From Thalassobaculum_A sp040219615 (GTDB lineage Bacteria; Pseudomonadota; Alphaproteobacteria; Thalassobaculales; Thalassobaculaceae): a stretch of DNA of 64,000 nt. Positions 22,720-31,900 of this stretch are shown here, one piece after another. The stretch lies in the NCBI RefSeq assembly GCF_040219615.1, contig NZ_JAVJSE010000007.1, positions 1 to 64,000 of the forward strand, given 5' to 3'. A model generated the notes under the pieces. It was not told the origin of the DNA. It saw only the letters and a program-made list of their open reading frames with translations, and ran no database searches. The translations under genes were made by a program, and so were the position numbers. Every line of letters begins with the position of its first letter. The first letter of the stretch is position 1.

Positions 22720-23805
22720 ATGCGTTCCTATCGTCGCGCCGTGATCGGCGCACTGCTGGCCGGCACGGCCGCGTCGCCGGCACTCGCCGCCGACAAGCTG
22801 CAGATCGAGCTCGGCGGTGAGTTCACCCAGTATTTCGGCTACGCCAAGAACGACAAGGTCGCCGGCGGCGACTTCTCGGGGCTCGACGTCAAGAGCGACG
22901 GCGCCGTGACATTCGGCGGCGACTTCACCCTGGACATCGGCCTGCAGGTCGGCGTCGAGGTCAATCTCAAGTCGGAGACCGCCGACGGCGAGCAGATCGA
23001 CGGCAGCTATCTCTGGCTCGAGCACGGCTTCGGCCGGCTCGAGGTCGGCTCCCGCGACAGCGCGGCCGCCCTGATGCACTACTCGGCACCGGACGTCGGG
23101 CTCGGCGTCAACGACAGCGACATCGCCGACTGGATCGTCAATCCGAGCACCGCCGACGGCGACTCGGCGTTCCAGTCGACCTACCTGTATCTCGGCGAGG
23201 ACCAGGCGACCAAGATCACCTACTTCACGCCGCGCTTCGAAGGCTTCCAGATCGGCGTGTCCTACATCCCGGAATTCGAGCGGGACAACAACGACCAGCC
23301 GTCCGGCGACCTGTACCGCAACGGCGTCGCGCTGGGCGTCAACTACGTGCGGACCCTGGGCGAGGTCGAGGTCGCGCTGGCGGCCGGCTACCTGCGGGCC
23401 GAGAAACCGGACGGGTCGACCGGCATCGACGATGCCCAGGGCTACAGCTTCGGCGGCAACGTCGGCTATGCCGGCTTCACCTTCGGCGCGTCCTTCTCCG
23501 ACACCAAGGGCAACGGCTCGGCCGGCACCGACTCCGCCGTGTCGTTCGACGGCCGCGGTTACGATGTCGGCGTCGCCTACGCTTTCGACGCCTTCCAGGT
23601 GTCGCTGTCCTACTACAACGGCAAGGTCGCGGACTCCGCGGCGGCCGGCGACAGCAAGCACGAGACCGTCATGCTGTCCGGCAACTACGAGGTCGGCCCC
23701 GGCGTGAACCTGCTGGCGTCGGTCTTCCGCTCGGAGTTCGAGGCCGACACCGGCACCACCAACGACGGCTGGGCGGCGATCACCGGGCTGACCGTCACGT
23801 TCTGA
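22720..23805 (+). CDS. Outer-membrane porin (361 aa)
   Basis: It has a clear signal peptide ending SPALAADK. The body is composed of alternating beta strands with periplasmic turns, typical of the alphaproteobacterial porin_4 group: IELGGEFTQYFGYA, VTFGGDFTLDIGLQVGVEVNL, YLWLEHGFGRLEVGSRDSA, and so on. It ends in Phe (AAITGLTVTF), the C-terminal aromatic needed by the BAM complex. It forms a trimeric general diffusion channel. A loop with many acids (residues about 115-140) would constrict the pore. It has its own transcription unit and is followed by a palindromic repeat block. Confidence 0.88.
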   Translation: MRSYRRAVIGALLAGTAASPALAADKLQIELGGEFTQYFGYAKNDKVAGGDFSGLDVKSDGAVTFGGDFTLDIGLQVGVEVNLKSETADGEQIDGSYLWLEHGFGRLEVGSRDSAAALMHYSAPDVGLGVNDSDIADWIVNPSTADGDSAFQSTYLYLGEDQATKITYFTPRFEGFQIGVSYIPEFERDNNDQPSGDLYRNGVALGVNYVRTLGEVEVALAAGYLRAEKPDGSTGIDDAQGYSFGGNVGYAGFTFGASFSDTKGNGSAGTDSAVSFDGRGYDVGVAYAFDAFQVSLSYYNGKVADSAAAGDSKHETVMLSGNYEVGPGVNLLASVFRSEFEADTGTTNDGWAAITGLTVTF

Positions 23806-23818
23806 TCGGGGGGCCGCC

Positions 23819-23935
23819 ACGCCCGTCGCTCCGTGGGTCCCGGAGCCGCCCCGGATCAAGTCCGGGGCTCTCCGGGATGACGGACAAATGGAGATCGTCA
23901 TTCCGGAGGGGGCGCGGCAGCGCCCGGCTCCGGAA
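23819..23935. repeat. Dispersed palindromic intergenic repeat, two units
   Basis: It lies between the convergent porin and aminotransferase genes. Unit 1 (about 23819-23884) has GCCCGTCGCTCCGTGGGTCC and CCGGGATGACG arms. Unit 2 (about 23896-23935) has GTCATTCCGG and GGCTCCGG arms. It may act as a bidirectional transcription terminator. Confidence 0.6.
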
Positions 23936-23955
23936 GCCACCCGCCGCTGTGGCGA

Positions 23956-25134
23956 CTACGCGACCCGGCGGCACACCGCGTCCAGCATCGCCAGCGCCTG
24001 GTCGATCTCGGCGTCGGCGATGGTCAGCGCCGGCATGAAGCGCAGGCTGTCTGGGCGGGGGGCGTTCAGCAGCAGCCCGTCGGCCAGCGCCTCGGCGACG
24101 ATCTCCGGGCCGACCGGCTTCTTCAGGTCGAGGGCCAGCAGCAGGCCCTGGCCGCGCACCGCCCCGAAGCCGTGCCTGCCGGACAGTGCCTCCAGGCCTT
24201 TCCAGAGCCGGTCGCTGGCCGTCTGCACCCGCTCCAGGAAGCCGGGTGCCGTGATCTCCGCCAACACTGCCGAACCCACGGCACACATCAGCGCGTTGCC
24301 GTTGAACGTCCCGCCCTGGTCGCCGTATTCGAAGCACGAGACCTCGCGGCGGGCCATCAGGGCGGCCAGCGGCACGCCGCCGCCGAGGCCCTTGCCGAGC
24401 GTCATGATGTCCGGGACGATCCCGGCCTGCTCGCAGGCGAACAGCGTGCCGGTCCGCCCCATGCCGGTCTGGATCTCGTCCAGGATCAGCAGGATGCCGC
24501 GCTTCGCGGTCAGTTCGTGCAGCGCCTTCAGGTAGTCGACGCCGGCCGGGATCACGCCGGCCTCGCCCTGGATCGGCTCCAGCATGACCGCGACCGTCCG
24601 GTCGGTGATCGCCGCCTCGACCGCGCCCAGGTCGCCGATCGGCACCTTCGGGAAACCCGGCACCTTCGGTTCGAACAGGGTCTTCCAGGCCGGCTTGCCG
24701 GAGGCCGACATGGTGGCCAGGGTCCGGCCGTGGAAGCCGTTCTCCATGGTGACGATCTCGTAGGCGCCGCCGCGGTTCTTCTCGCCCCACCGCCGGGCCA
24801 GCTTGATGGCGCCCTCGTTGGCCTCGGCCCCGGAGTTGGCGAAGAACACCTGGTCCATTCCGCTGGCCCGGGTCAGGGCGCCGGCCAGCCTGACGGACTG
24901 CTCGTTGTGGTAGGCCGGGCTGCAGCTGATCAGCCGGGCGCCCTGCTCGGCCAGGGCCTTGACGACCGGCGCCGGGCTATGGCCGAGGCAGGTGACGGCC
25001 CAGCCCTGGATCAGGTCGAGATAGCGGTTGCCCCTGGTGTCGTAGAGCCAGGAGCCCTGGCCGTCGGCGAATACCACCGGCGGCCGGGGCGTGATGTCCA
25101 TCAGGGCGGCGAAGGGTGACTGCGGTACGGTCAT
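23956..25134 (-). CDS. Class-III aminotransferase, acetylornithine transaminase type (392 aa)
   Basis: This is a PLP enzyme of the acetylornithine/succinyl-ornithine branch. SGAEANEGAIK (101-111) binds the cofactor phosphate, ENGFHGRT (131-138) carries the stacking aromatic, LDEIQTG (218-224) holds the pyridine-nitrogen Asp, and K248 in TLGKGLGGG forms the Schiff base. The length is standard. An argD-type role in arginine synthesis (N-acetylglutamate semialdehyde to N-acetylornithine) is likely, but no argF or other arg gene adjoins, and ornithine or GABA-type substrates cannot be excluded. It is a single gene with a 230-base gap downstream of the protease operon. Confidence 0.8.
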   Translation of the reverse strand: MTVPQSPFAALMDITPRPPVVFADGQGSWLYDTRGNRYLDLIQGWAVTCLGHSPAPVVKALAEQGARLISCSPAYHNEQSVRLAGALTRASGMDQVFFANSGAEANEGAIKLARRWGEKNRGGAYEIVTMENGFHGRTLATMSASGKPAWKTLFEPKVPGFPKVPIGDLGAVEAAITDRTVAVMLEPIQGEAGVIPAGVDYLKALHELTAKRGILLILDEIQTGMGRTGTLFACEQAGIVPDIMTLGKGLGGGVPLAALMARREVSCFEYGDQGGTFNGNALMCAVGSAVLAEITAPGFLERVQTASDRLWKGLEALSGRHGFGAVRGQGLLLALDLKKPVGPEIVAEALADGLLLNAPRPDSLRFMPALTIADAEIDQALAMLDAVCRRVA

Positions 25135-25368
25135 CGTCCGATCCTCTCGGGAGTGGCGGCGAGGACTCGGAGACGCAATGACCCGCGGCGGCCGAGTACT
25201 CGGCGGCGGGTGGAACGCTGGTTCTTTTGCGAAGAAAACGCGTCGGTGCCCGCCCCTAGGAGGGACGGCGTCGCAGGCTGGTGCGGCGGATCGACGGGTT
25301 CATGGCGCGCACGCTATGCGCAAGTCGCGCCCAGGGCAAGCGCGAGTTTCGCTGGCCGCCGCAGGCCT

Positions 25369-26220
25369 TCACCCGGTCACGCAGATCGCCTTGGCGACGA
25401 CCAGGTCCTTGCGCAAGCGCTCGCCGGCCGCGACGAAGTCGTCGTCGTTCAGCGCCGGCACCGGTCCGTCGGCTGCCGGTGTCACGCCGGTCCGCGCCCA
25501 CAGCTCGCGCATCGAGCGCGGGGCGGTGGTGAACGACCGGCCGCGGCGCACCGATCCGGCGACGTGCACGCCGACCAGGCGGCCGGCCGAGTCGAACACC
25601 GGGCCGCCGCTGATCCCGGACAGCGGCTCGTCCCGGTCGGGCACGCGCCTGACCTCGGCCCAGGCCAGCACCGGCTCGCGGGTGCTGTACCGCCCGGACT
25701 CGCGCAGCACGCCGCGGCCGAGCAGCGACGACCGCAGGGCCCCCGGCTCGCCGCCGGGAAACCCGAAATGGTAACCGGGCTGGCCGATCCGCAGGTCGTC
25801 ATCGGCCACCGCCACCGCCACCGGCGCCGCCCGCACCGGTGCCCGGAACAGTGCCAGGTCGGCGTTCTGGTGGACCACGACCTCGCTGCCGCGAACCGCC
25901 CGGCGCGGGCCGGTGACGATCCCGACCTTGGCGCAGCCGTCGGCGACATGGCGCGCGGTCATCCAGAGCCCCCGGCCGATCGCGAAGGCGGTGCCGGAAC
26001 TGTCGCGCTTCGGGCCCAGCTCGATCCGGATCTCGGGATCGCGGGACGACGCCTCGGGCAGCGGCCTGCCGGCCGGCGGGGTGACCGGCGCCGGGCGCCG
26101 CACCGAGGCGCGTGGGTCGGGTTCGTCCGGGCGGTCGCTGAACGAGCCGGACGTCAGCGCTCCGATCAGCAGCGCCAGGACGGCGACTACCAGGCCGAGG
26201 GTATCGTTGCCGAAGCGCAC
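25369..26220 (-). CDS. Membrane-anchored trypsin-like serine protease (283 aa)
   Basis: One N-terminal transmembrane helix (LGLVVAVLALLIGALTSG, about 8-25) is followed by a Pro-rich linker and a chymotrypsin-fold domain. The catalytic triad is visible: His in MTARHVADG (about 86-94), Asp in NADLALFRAP (about 119-128) and Ser in GISGGPVF (about 203-210). The protease domain should face the periplasm. It is the last gene of a three-gene operon (PilZ, DUF350, protease), with only four bases before it. The family resembles DegP/HtrA-type proteases without PDZ domains. Its substrate is unknown. Confidence 0.82.
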   Translation of the reverse strand: MRFGNDTLGLVVAVLALLIGALTSGSFSDRPDEPDPRASVRRPAPVTPPAGRPLPEASSRDPEIRIELGPKRDSSGTAFAIGRGLWMTARHVADGCAKVGIVTGPRRAVRGSEVVVHQNADLALFRAPVRAAPVAVAVADDDLRIGQPGYHFGFPGGEPGALRSSLLGRGVLRESGRYSTREPVLAWAEVRRVPDRDEPLSGISGGPVFDSAGRLVGVHVAGSVRRGRSFTTAPRSMRELWARTGVTPAADGPVPALNDDDFVAAGERLRKDLVVAKAICVTG

Positions 26221-26224
26221 GTCG

Positions 26225-26638
26225 TCATCCGGTGACGGCGGCGGCGTTGATCGCGGCGACCGACAGCTTGACCGAGAACAGCAGGATCGCCGGGCCGATC
26301 TCGCCCGCCTCGATCCGGTGCGACATGCCCTGCATCACCGCCTCGATCACGCGCAGCGCGAGCAGTTGCAGCAGCAGGGTGACGACGCCCCAGATCAGGA
26401 TGTCCCAGACGCTGACGCTGGCCGCCATGCAGAACGCCAGCGGGATCGCCAGCCCGAGCACCGCCCCGGAATAGGAGATCGCGGCCGCCACGTTGCCGTG
26501 CCGGATCAGGCCGATTTCGTCATGCGGGGTGATCCGGGTGTACAGCGCCGCCGCCCCGGCCAGCAGGCCGAGCGTCACCGCGAGGTGCAGCAGCAGGTTC
26601 GGAAACCCGGCGAGGAAGCTCTGGACGGCAGGCAGCAT
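26225..26638 (-). CDS. DUF350-family membrane protein (137 aa)
   Basis: It has four predicted transmembrane helices (about 14-34, 49-72, 77-100, 115-135), with DEIGLIRHGNVAAAISYSG between the first two. This signature of DUF350 lies next to HGN, which is strongly conserved. DUF350 proteins are usually paired, and some occur with PspA/phage-shock or spermidine-synthase-like genes; their role is not settled. Here it lies between a PilZ-domain protein and a periplasmic protease, with three bases to each neighbour. That suggests one membrane complex. Confidence 0.78.
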   Translation of the reverse strand: MLPAVQSFLAGFPNLLLHLAVTLGLLAGAAALYTRITPHDEIGLIRHGNVAAAISYSGAVLGLAIPLAFCMAASVSVWDILIWGVVTLLLQLLALRVIEAVMQGMSHRIEAGEIGPAILLFSVKLSVAAINAAAVTG

Positions 26639-26641
26639 CGG

Positions 26642-27178
26642 TTACCTCAAGAACCAGACGGAATAGCCGATGGCGACCAGCACGGCGCCGGCGGCCGCGG
26701 CAATCGCCAGACGGCGCAGCAGCCGCCGCAGGTCGGCCCGGCGCTGATCGGCCTCGCGCGACGTCACATAGGCGCGCTCCACCGACGACAGGATCGCCAG
26801 CAGCCCGTCGATCTGCTCGGGCTCCATCGGCTCGAAGGCAACGCCGATGCGGTTGTCGTGCCTGTCATGGCGCACCACCGTGGCCCGGAAGCTGGTCTTG
26901 TAGAGCCGGGCGGTGGCACGGCTGTGGACCTCGCCTTCGATGACGCCGCCCACTTCCGGTCCGTCCACCGGATGATCGAGCATGAGGCCGCCGAGCGAGA
27001 GATCGTGCACCCGGTACCAGCCGCCGTCGACCTGGGCCCACACACGAGTCGCCTCGCGCCGGTGGTGGACGCGGCGCTCACGCCCGCCCGCCGGGGCCGT
27101 TGCCGGCACCGGAAGCTGGCTGGTCGATATGTCTGCCTGATATGCCAATGTCATCGATGCGCGAGTTTGACCGGGCAT
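26642..27178 (-). CDS. PilZ-domain protein with C-terminal membrane anchor (178 aa)
   Basis: Residues about 33-125 form a PilZ domain: ERRVHHRREATRVW gives the RxxxR loop that wraps c-di-GMP, and VHDLSLGGLML gives the D/NxSxxG motif. Both key elements are intact, so c-di-GMP binding is expected. After a charged helix (EADQRRADLRRLLRRLA), one transmembrane helix (IAAAAGAVLVAIGYSVWFL) ends the protein, placing PilZ in the cytoplasm. First gene of the operon with DUF350 and a periplasmic protease. This points to a c-di-GMP signal passed across the inner membrane. Confidence 0.85.
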   Translation of the reverse strand: MPGQTRASMTLAYQADISTSQLPVPATAPAGGRERRVHHRREATRVWAQVDGGWYRVHDLSLGGLMLDHPVDGPEVGGVIEGEVHSRATARLYKTSFRATVVRHDRHDNRIGVAFEPMEPEQIDGLLAILSSVERAYVTSREADQRRADLRRLLRRLAIAAAAGAVLVAIGYSVWFLR

Positions 27179-27256
27179 GTTGGACGCGTCGACTGTCCAG
27201 CCGACTCAAGGCATTATACCGAAGTTCCAGGTCATAGTCCGTCCGGTCGTTTCGCA

Positions 27257-27439
27257 TCACCCGGAGGCGGCGGCGCGTTCGGCGCGGCCGGACCCGATCG
27301 CCTCCATCACGGCGGTGCCGATCGCCGCCGTACCGGCATTGCCGCCCAGCTCCGCGGGCCTCAGGCGGCCGTCGGCGAAGGCGCAGGCGACGGCCCGGTC
27401 CGGGATGCGCCCGGCCCTCGCGCAGTCGGCGACGCCGTG
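27257..27439 (-). pseudogene. Possible remnant of an isopropylmalate/isocitrate dehydrogenase-type gene
   Basis: In the 290-base gap between the PilZ and TauE genes, the leftward frame ending at the stop 27257-27259 reads ...FADGRLRPAELGGNAGTAAIGTAVMEAI. This resembles the C-terminal 30 residues of isopropylmalate, tartrate or isocitrate dehydrogenases, which have a GG-x-x-GT-x-x-x-G-x-A pattern before the last helix. There is no start codon or body of such a gene. It is weakly supported and could be chance in high-G+C DNA. Confidence 0.3.
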
Positions 27440-27470
27440 CTGGTCGCCCGGCCGTGCGGCCCGGGCAAGT

Positions 27471-28235
27471 TCAGGACGGCGCCAGGGCCTGCCAGAGGAT
27501 CCGCAGCGCCAGCGCGCTCAGCAGCAGCCGGAAGACGAGCCTGAACCACCGCTCCGGCAGCCGGACCACGACCGCACGGCCGGCCAGGCTGCCGAGGAAG
27601 CCGGTTGCGATCATCGCCGCCGCGAACGGCAGCCAGGGCAGGAAGACGAAGCCGGTGGCGGCGAAGGCGGCGACCTTCAGGCCGTGCTTGAGGCTCATGC
27701 AGGCCGCCATGGTACCGATCGTGGCCTGCCGGTCGCCGAGCCGCTCGGGCGACAGGAACGGGGCCAGGAACGGGCCGGTGGCGCCGACGAACATGGAGAT
27801 GAAGGCGGTGGCGGCCCCGACCGCGAGGAAGCCGCGTTCGGGCACCGGCCGGCTGCCAAGCCTGGGCGCCCAGGTCGAGATCAGGATGAAGGCGGCGACC
27901 ACGACCAGCAGCACGGGACGCGGCAGGTTGACGGCGACCCCGGCTCCGATGCTGACGCCGACGGCCGCGCCGAGCGCGAACCACAGAAGGATGCCGTACC
28001 GGGTGCTCCGGCGGAACAGCACCGTCCGCCCGAGATTGGAGCCGAGCTGGACGACTCCGTGCACGGGGATCAGTGCTGCCGGCGGCAGCGCGCCGGCCAG
28101 GACCGCCAGCATCAGCAGGCCGCCGCCCAGCCCCATGGCGGCGGTCACCAGCGAGGCCAGGAAGCTGACCGCCAGCAGGCCGCCGGCCGTCCAGGGATCG
28201 ATGCCGGCCGGCAGGGCGGCTAAAATCGCTTCCAA
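27471..28235 (-). CDS. TauE/SafE-family membrane exporter (254 aa)
   Basis: It has seven to eight hydrophobic helices with the two-fold repeat of TauE/SafE: the first half has FLASLVTAAMGLGGGLLMLAVL and PVHGVVQLGSNLGRTVLF, the second FISMFVGATGPFLAPFL and MSLKHGLKVAAF. The family moves sulfite, sulfoacetate and related anions out of the cell. No sulfur-metabolism gene is nearby, so the substrate is open. It follows the secreted 129-aa gene by 7 bases and is probably co-transcribed with it. Confidence 0.85.
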   Translation of the reverse strand: MEAILAALPAGIDPWTAGGLLAVSFLASLVTAAMGLGGGLLMLAVLAGALPPAALIPVHGVVQLGSNLGRTVLFRRSTRYGILLWFALGAAVGVSIGAGVAVNLPRPVLLVVVAAFILISTWAPRLGSRPVPERGFLAVGAATAFISMFVGATGPFLAPFLSPERLGDRQATIGTMAACMSLKHGLKVAAFAATGFVFLPWLPFAAAMIATGFLGSLAGRAVVVRLPERWFRLVFRLLLSALALRILWQALAPS

Positions 28236-28242
28236 GCGCCTG

Positions 28243-28632
28243 TCACTCGAGGCCGGCTGCGGCGTTCATCTCCGGTAGCAGCTTGTCGCAGGCCCCGAGG
28301 TTCTGGCGGACCTTCGGGATCGCCTCGTCCGGCTTCAGGTCGATGATGTTCACCACGATCGCGGTGCGGCCCACGACATGTTCCATGAACCATGCCTCGC
28401 GCGCCCCGGCCGGCAGTTGCCGCGCGCTGAGCGCGTCGACGACATCGATGAAGGCCTGGCGCCTGGCCTCGTTGGGCTCCACCGTGAGGTCCAGGCGGTC
28501 GAACCCCGCCTGATAGAACGCGGCGCAGGACGCCGCGATATCGAGGAGCTGCTTCTCACGCTCGGGCGTGGCGGCATTCGCGCCGGCGGTGGAGAGTGCG
28601 ATGGCCGCAGCCAGGGCCGGCAGTCGAAGCAT
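28243..28632 (-). CDS. Secreted hypothetical protein (129 aa)
   Basis: Starting at 28632, the protein has a signal peptide (LRLPALAAAIALSTAGANAATPE), then a mainly helical periplasmic domain with two Cys (AASCAAFYQAGF and LGACDKLL) that could pair. A longer in-frame extension to 28845 has no family character and lacks a ribosome site. CAAFYQ-type Cys patterns occur in small periplasmic proteins of unknown function in proteobacteria. It is the first gene of a two-gene unit with the TauE exporter. Confidence 0.6.
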   Translation of the reverse strand: MLRLPALAAAIALSTAGANAATPEREKQLLDIAASCAAFYQAGFDRLDLTVEPNEARRQAFIDVVDALSARQLPAGAREAWFMEHVVGRTAIVVNIIDLKPDEAIPKVRQNLGACDKLLPEMNAAAGLE

Positions 28633-28934
28633 GTGGTCCCCCACCTGACGAACTCGATCTTGGTGCATGAAGCACAATCGGCCGGTGGACCACAACCTGA
28701 CAGACCACTTCATCCGCAGAGACCCGGCCATGCCAGACGGCGCCTGCCCCGCCCCGCATGCGACGAGGTGTGCCGCATCCTCCGAGCTTGCGCTAAGCTT
28801 CCCGTCGGTCGCAGGCATCGAAGCCGGCCGTGGCCGGAAATGCATGCCGGGTGGCGCGGTTCGCCGTATAACCGCCGGAATTGTGTCGCAGTTCTGGGTG
28901 TCTTTCGGATGAGTCCGGGTATCGGAGGTTCGCG
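28633..28934. other. Divergent intergenic region, no gene seen
   Basis: This 302-base region must hold promoters for the leftward secreted-protein/TauE unit and the rightward AsmA gene. No clear -35/-10 pair, repeat or terminator stands out. Short frames crossing it look like chance. Confidence 0.4.
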
Positions 28935-31900
28935 TTGCGTAAGCTGCTGATCGGTCTTGCCGTCCTGATCGTCGTCCTGGTCGCCGCCGTGCTGGTGGTG
29001 CCCAGCCTGATCGACTGGAACGGCTACAAGCCGGAGATCCAGGCGGCCGCCCGCGAGGCGACCGGGCGTGATCTGCAGCTCAAGGGCGACATCGCGCTCA
29101 GCGTGCTGCCGTCGCCGTCGCTGTCGGTCGAGAACGTGACCTTCGCGAACATCGAGGGCGGCGCCGTTCCGGACATGGTCAGCCTGGACTCCCTCCGGGT
29201 CCACGTCGCGCTGATGCCGCTGCTGACCGGAAACGTCCACGTCACCTCCGTCACCCTGATCAAGCCGACCATCGTGCTGGAGCGCCTGGCCGACGGCCGC
29301 GCCAACTGGGAGTTCCCGGGCTCGGGCGCACCGGCCGACAGCGGCGGCGGCCAGGGCGGCACGCCCGGCGGCGGGGGAACCCCGGCGGTGGCCCTGGACT
29401 CGGCGTCCATCGAGGACGGTACGCTGGTCTATCGCGACGCCGCGGCCGGGACCGAGCACCGCATCGAGGCGCTGAACGCCACGGTTTCGGCGAACGGCCT
29501 GAAGGGCCCCTTCGAGGTCGGGGGGGCGCTCAGCTACCAGGGCCTGCCGATGACCTTCGAGGCGTCGGTCGGGCAGCTCGACGCCCAGCGTCCGAGCCAG
29601 GTCCGCATCGTGCTGGCGGCTGCCGAGAAGGCGCTGACGGCGACCGTCACCGGCAGCATCGACCAGTCGGCCGGCCCGGCCTTCAAGGGCGAGGCCGCGA
29701 TCGATGCCCCCGATCTCGGCAAGGCGATCGAGCGGCTGACCGGCGCGCTGGGCGAGCCGGCCCCGGCGGTCGGCAGCGGCCAGAAGCTGGCCCTGACGAC
29801 CAAGCTGTCGGGCTCGCCGGAGGCGGTCGAACTGGCCGATCTGGCGGTCGTGCTCGGCGAGTCGCGCCTGCAGGGCACTGTCGCGGTCGCTCTCGCCGAC
29901 GGCCTGACGGTCGACGCCAAGCTCAGCGGGAACCGCCTGGACCTCGACGCCCTGATGCCGAAGCCGGCCGCCGATGCGGCGGCCCCGGCGGGCGGCGCCC
30001 CTGCCGGGGATGCCCCCGCCGGCGGCGGGACCGCCGGCTTAGCGCTGCCGACCGGCATCGGCGGGTCGATCGACCTTGCGGTCGACGCCGTGCAGTACAA
30101 GGGCGCCTCGATCCGCAAGGTCCGGCTGGCCGCCGACCTGGTCGACGGTGCCGCCAGTCTCCGGCTGGCGACCGCGCAACTGCCGGGCGGCACCGAGATG
30201 ACGGTGACCGGAACGGCGACCACCACGGGCGGCGATCCGCAGTTCGTCGGCCGGCTCGAGCTGGTGTCCGACAACCTGCGGGGCACCCTGGAATGGGCCG
30301 GGGTGGACACCGCCGGCGTGGCCGCCGACCGGTTGCGCAAGGCGTCGATCCGGGCCGCGGTGAACGCGACGCCGCGCAAGGTCGAGGTCACCGACTGGAC
30401 CATGGAGCTCGACACCACCAAGGCCAAGGGCGGCCTGACCCTGGTGATCCGCGAGCGCCCGGCCTTCGGGCTGAGCCTCGAGGTCGATCGTATCGACGTC
30501 GACGCCTATCTGCCGGCGGCCGCGGGCGGCCAGCCGGCCCAGGGCGACACACAGCAGGCCGGCGCAACGCAGGGCGATGCGACGGCAAAGCCGGCCCAGG
30601 GAGACGCCAAGAACCCGCTGGCGGCGCTCAATGCGGTCGACGCCAACGTGAACATCAAGATCGGCGAGGCCACCGCCCTCGGCTTCCCGGTGCGCGACGC
30701 CCGCATCGACGCGCTGCTGCAGAACGGCACCCTGACCCTGCGCGACGTCGGCGTCGCCGACCTCGGCGGCGCCAGGGCGACCGTCGCCGGCGTGCTGAAG
30801 GACGCCGCCGGCAAGCCCTCGGTCGACCTGAAGTTCGACGTGACGGTGGTCAATGTCGACCGGTTCGCCAAGCTGCTCTCGACCGAGTCGCCGATCCCCG
30901 CCAAGCAACTCGGCCAGGTGTCGCTGAAGGGCACCGCCACCGGCGACATGCAGGATGTGAAGGTCGACGTGAAGCTGGCGGCCGCCGGCGGCAGCTTTGC
31001 CGTCAAGGGCACGGCCAAGCCGCTGGTCTCGCCGCCGGTCCTGGACCTGGCCCTGACGTTGTCGCATCCGGACGCCAACAAGCTGGCGGCGGTGCTGGCC
31101 CCGGGTGCGCTGGACGGCGTCGGTCCGCTCGGCCCGCTGGACGGTCGGGGAACCATCCGTACCCGCGACGACGGCCGCTACGCCAACAAGCTGGACGTAA
31201 GCCTCGCCGGCGGCAGCCTGGCGCTGGTCGGCAACGCAGCTCCCTTCGCCGCCGTGCCGGACGTCGACATGGCGGTGGACTTCTCGCACCCCGACGCCGT
31301 CAAGCTGATCCGGACCTTCTCGCCGAAATACCGTCCGGCCGGCAGGGATCTGGGCGGCGCCAAGGTGCGGACCCGGTTCAAGGGCCCGGTCGACAACCTG
31401 CAGCTGTTCGAGACCGAGCTCGGGATGGGAGCGATCAGGGCGACCGGCGAGGGTTCCGTCGACTCGCGCGGCGCGCGGCCGAAGGTCACCCTGGCGCTCG
31501 CCGCCAACACCGTGGCGGTCGATCCCTGGCTGCCGCCGTCGGCGCCGAAGCCCCAGGGCGCTGCCCCGGCGGCACCGGTTCCGGCCGGCCCGGCCGCCCC
31601 GGCGCGCGAATGGTCGCGCGAGCGGATCGACACCTCGGCCCTGTCGGCCGTGGACGCCGACCTCAGGGCCAGCATCGAGTCGATCGTCTACGGCTCCTAC
31701 GTGGTCGACCACGCGCAGCTCGTGGCGGTCCTGCAGGACGGCGTGCTCGACCTCTCGAAGCTGGCCGGCGGCATGTTCGGCGGCACATTCGACATGACCG
31801 GGCGGGTGGCGGACCGGCCGACGCCGACCGCCGCGGTGGTGGTCAAGGTGCGCGATGCCGACGTCCGCAAGGCGGCGCAGTCGGCCGCCAACACCGACAC

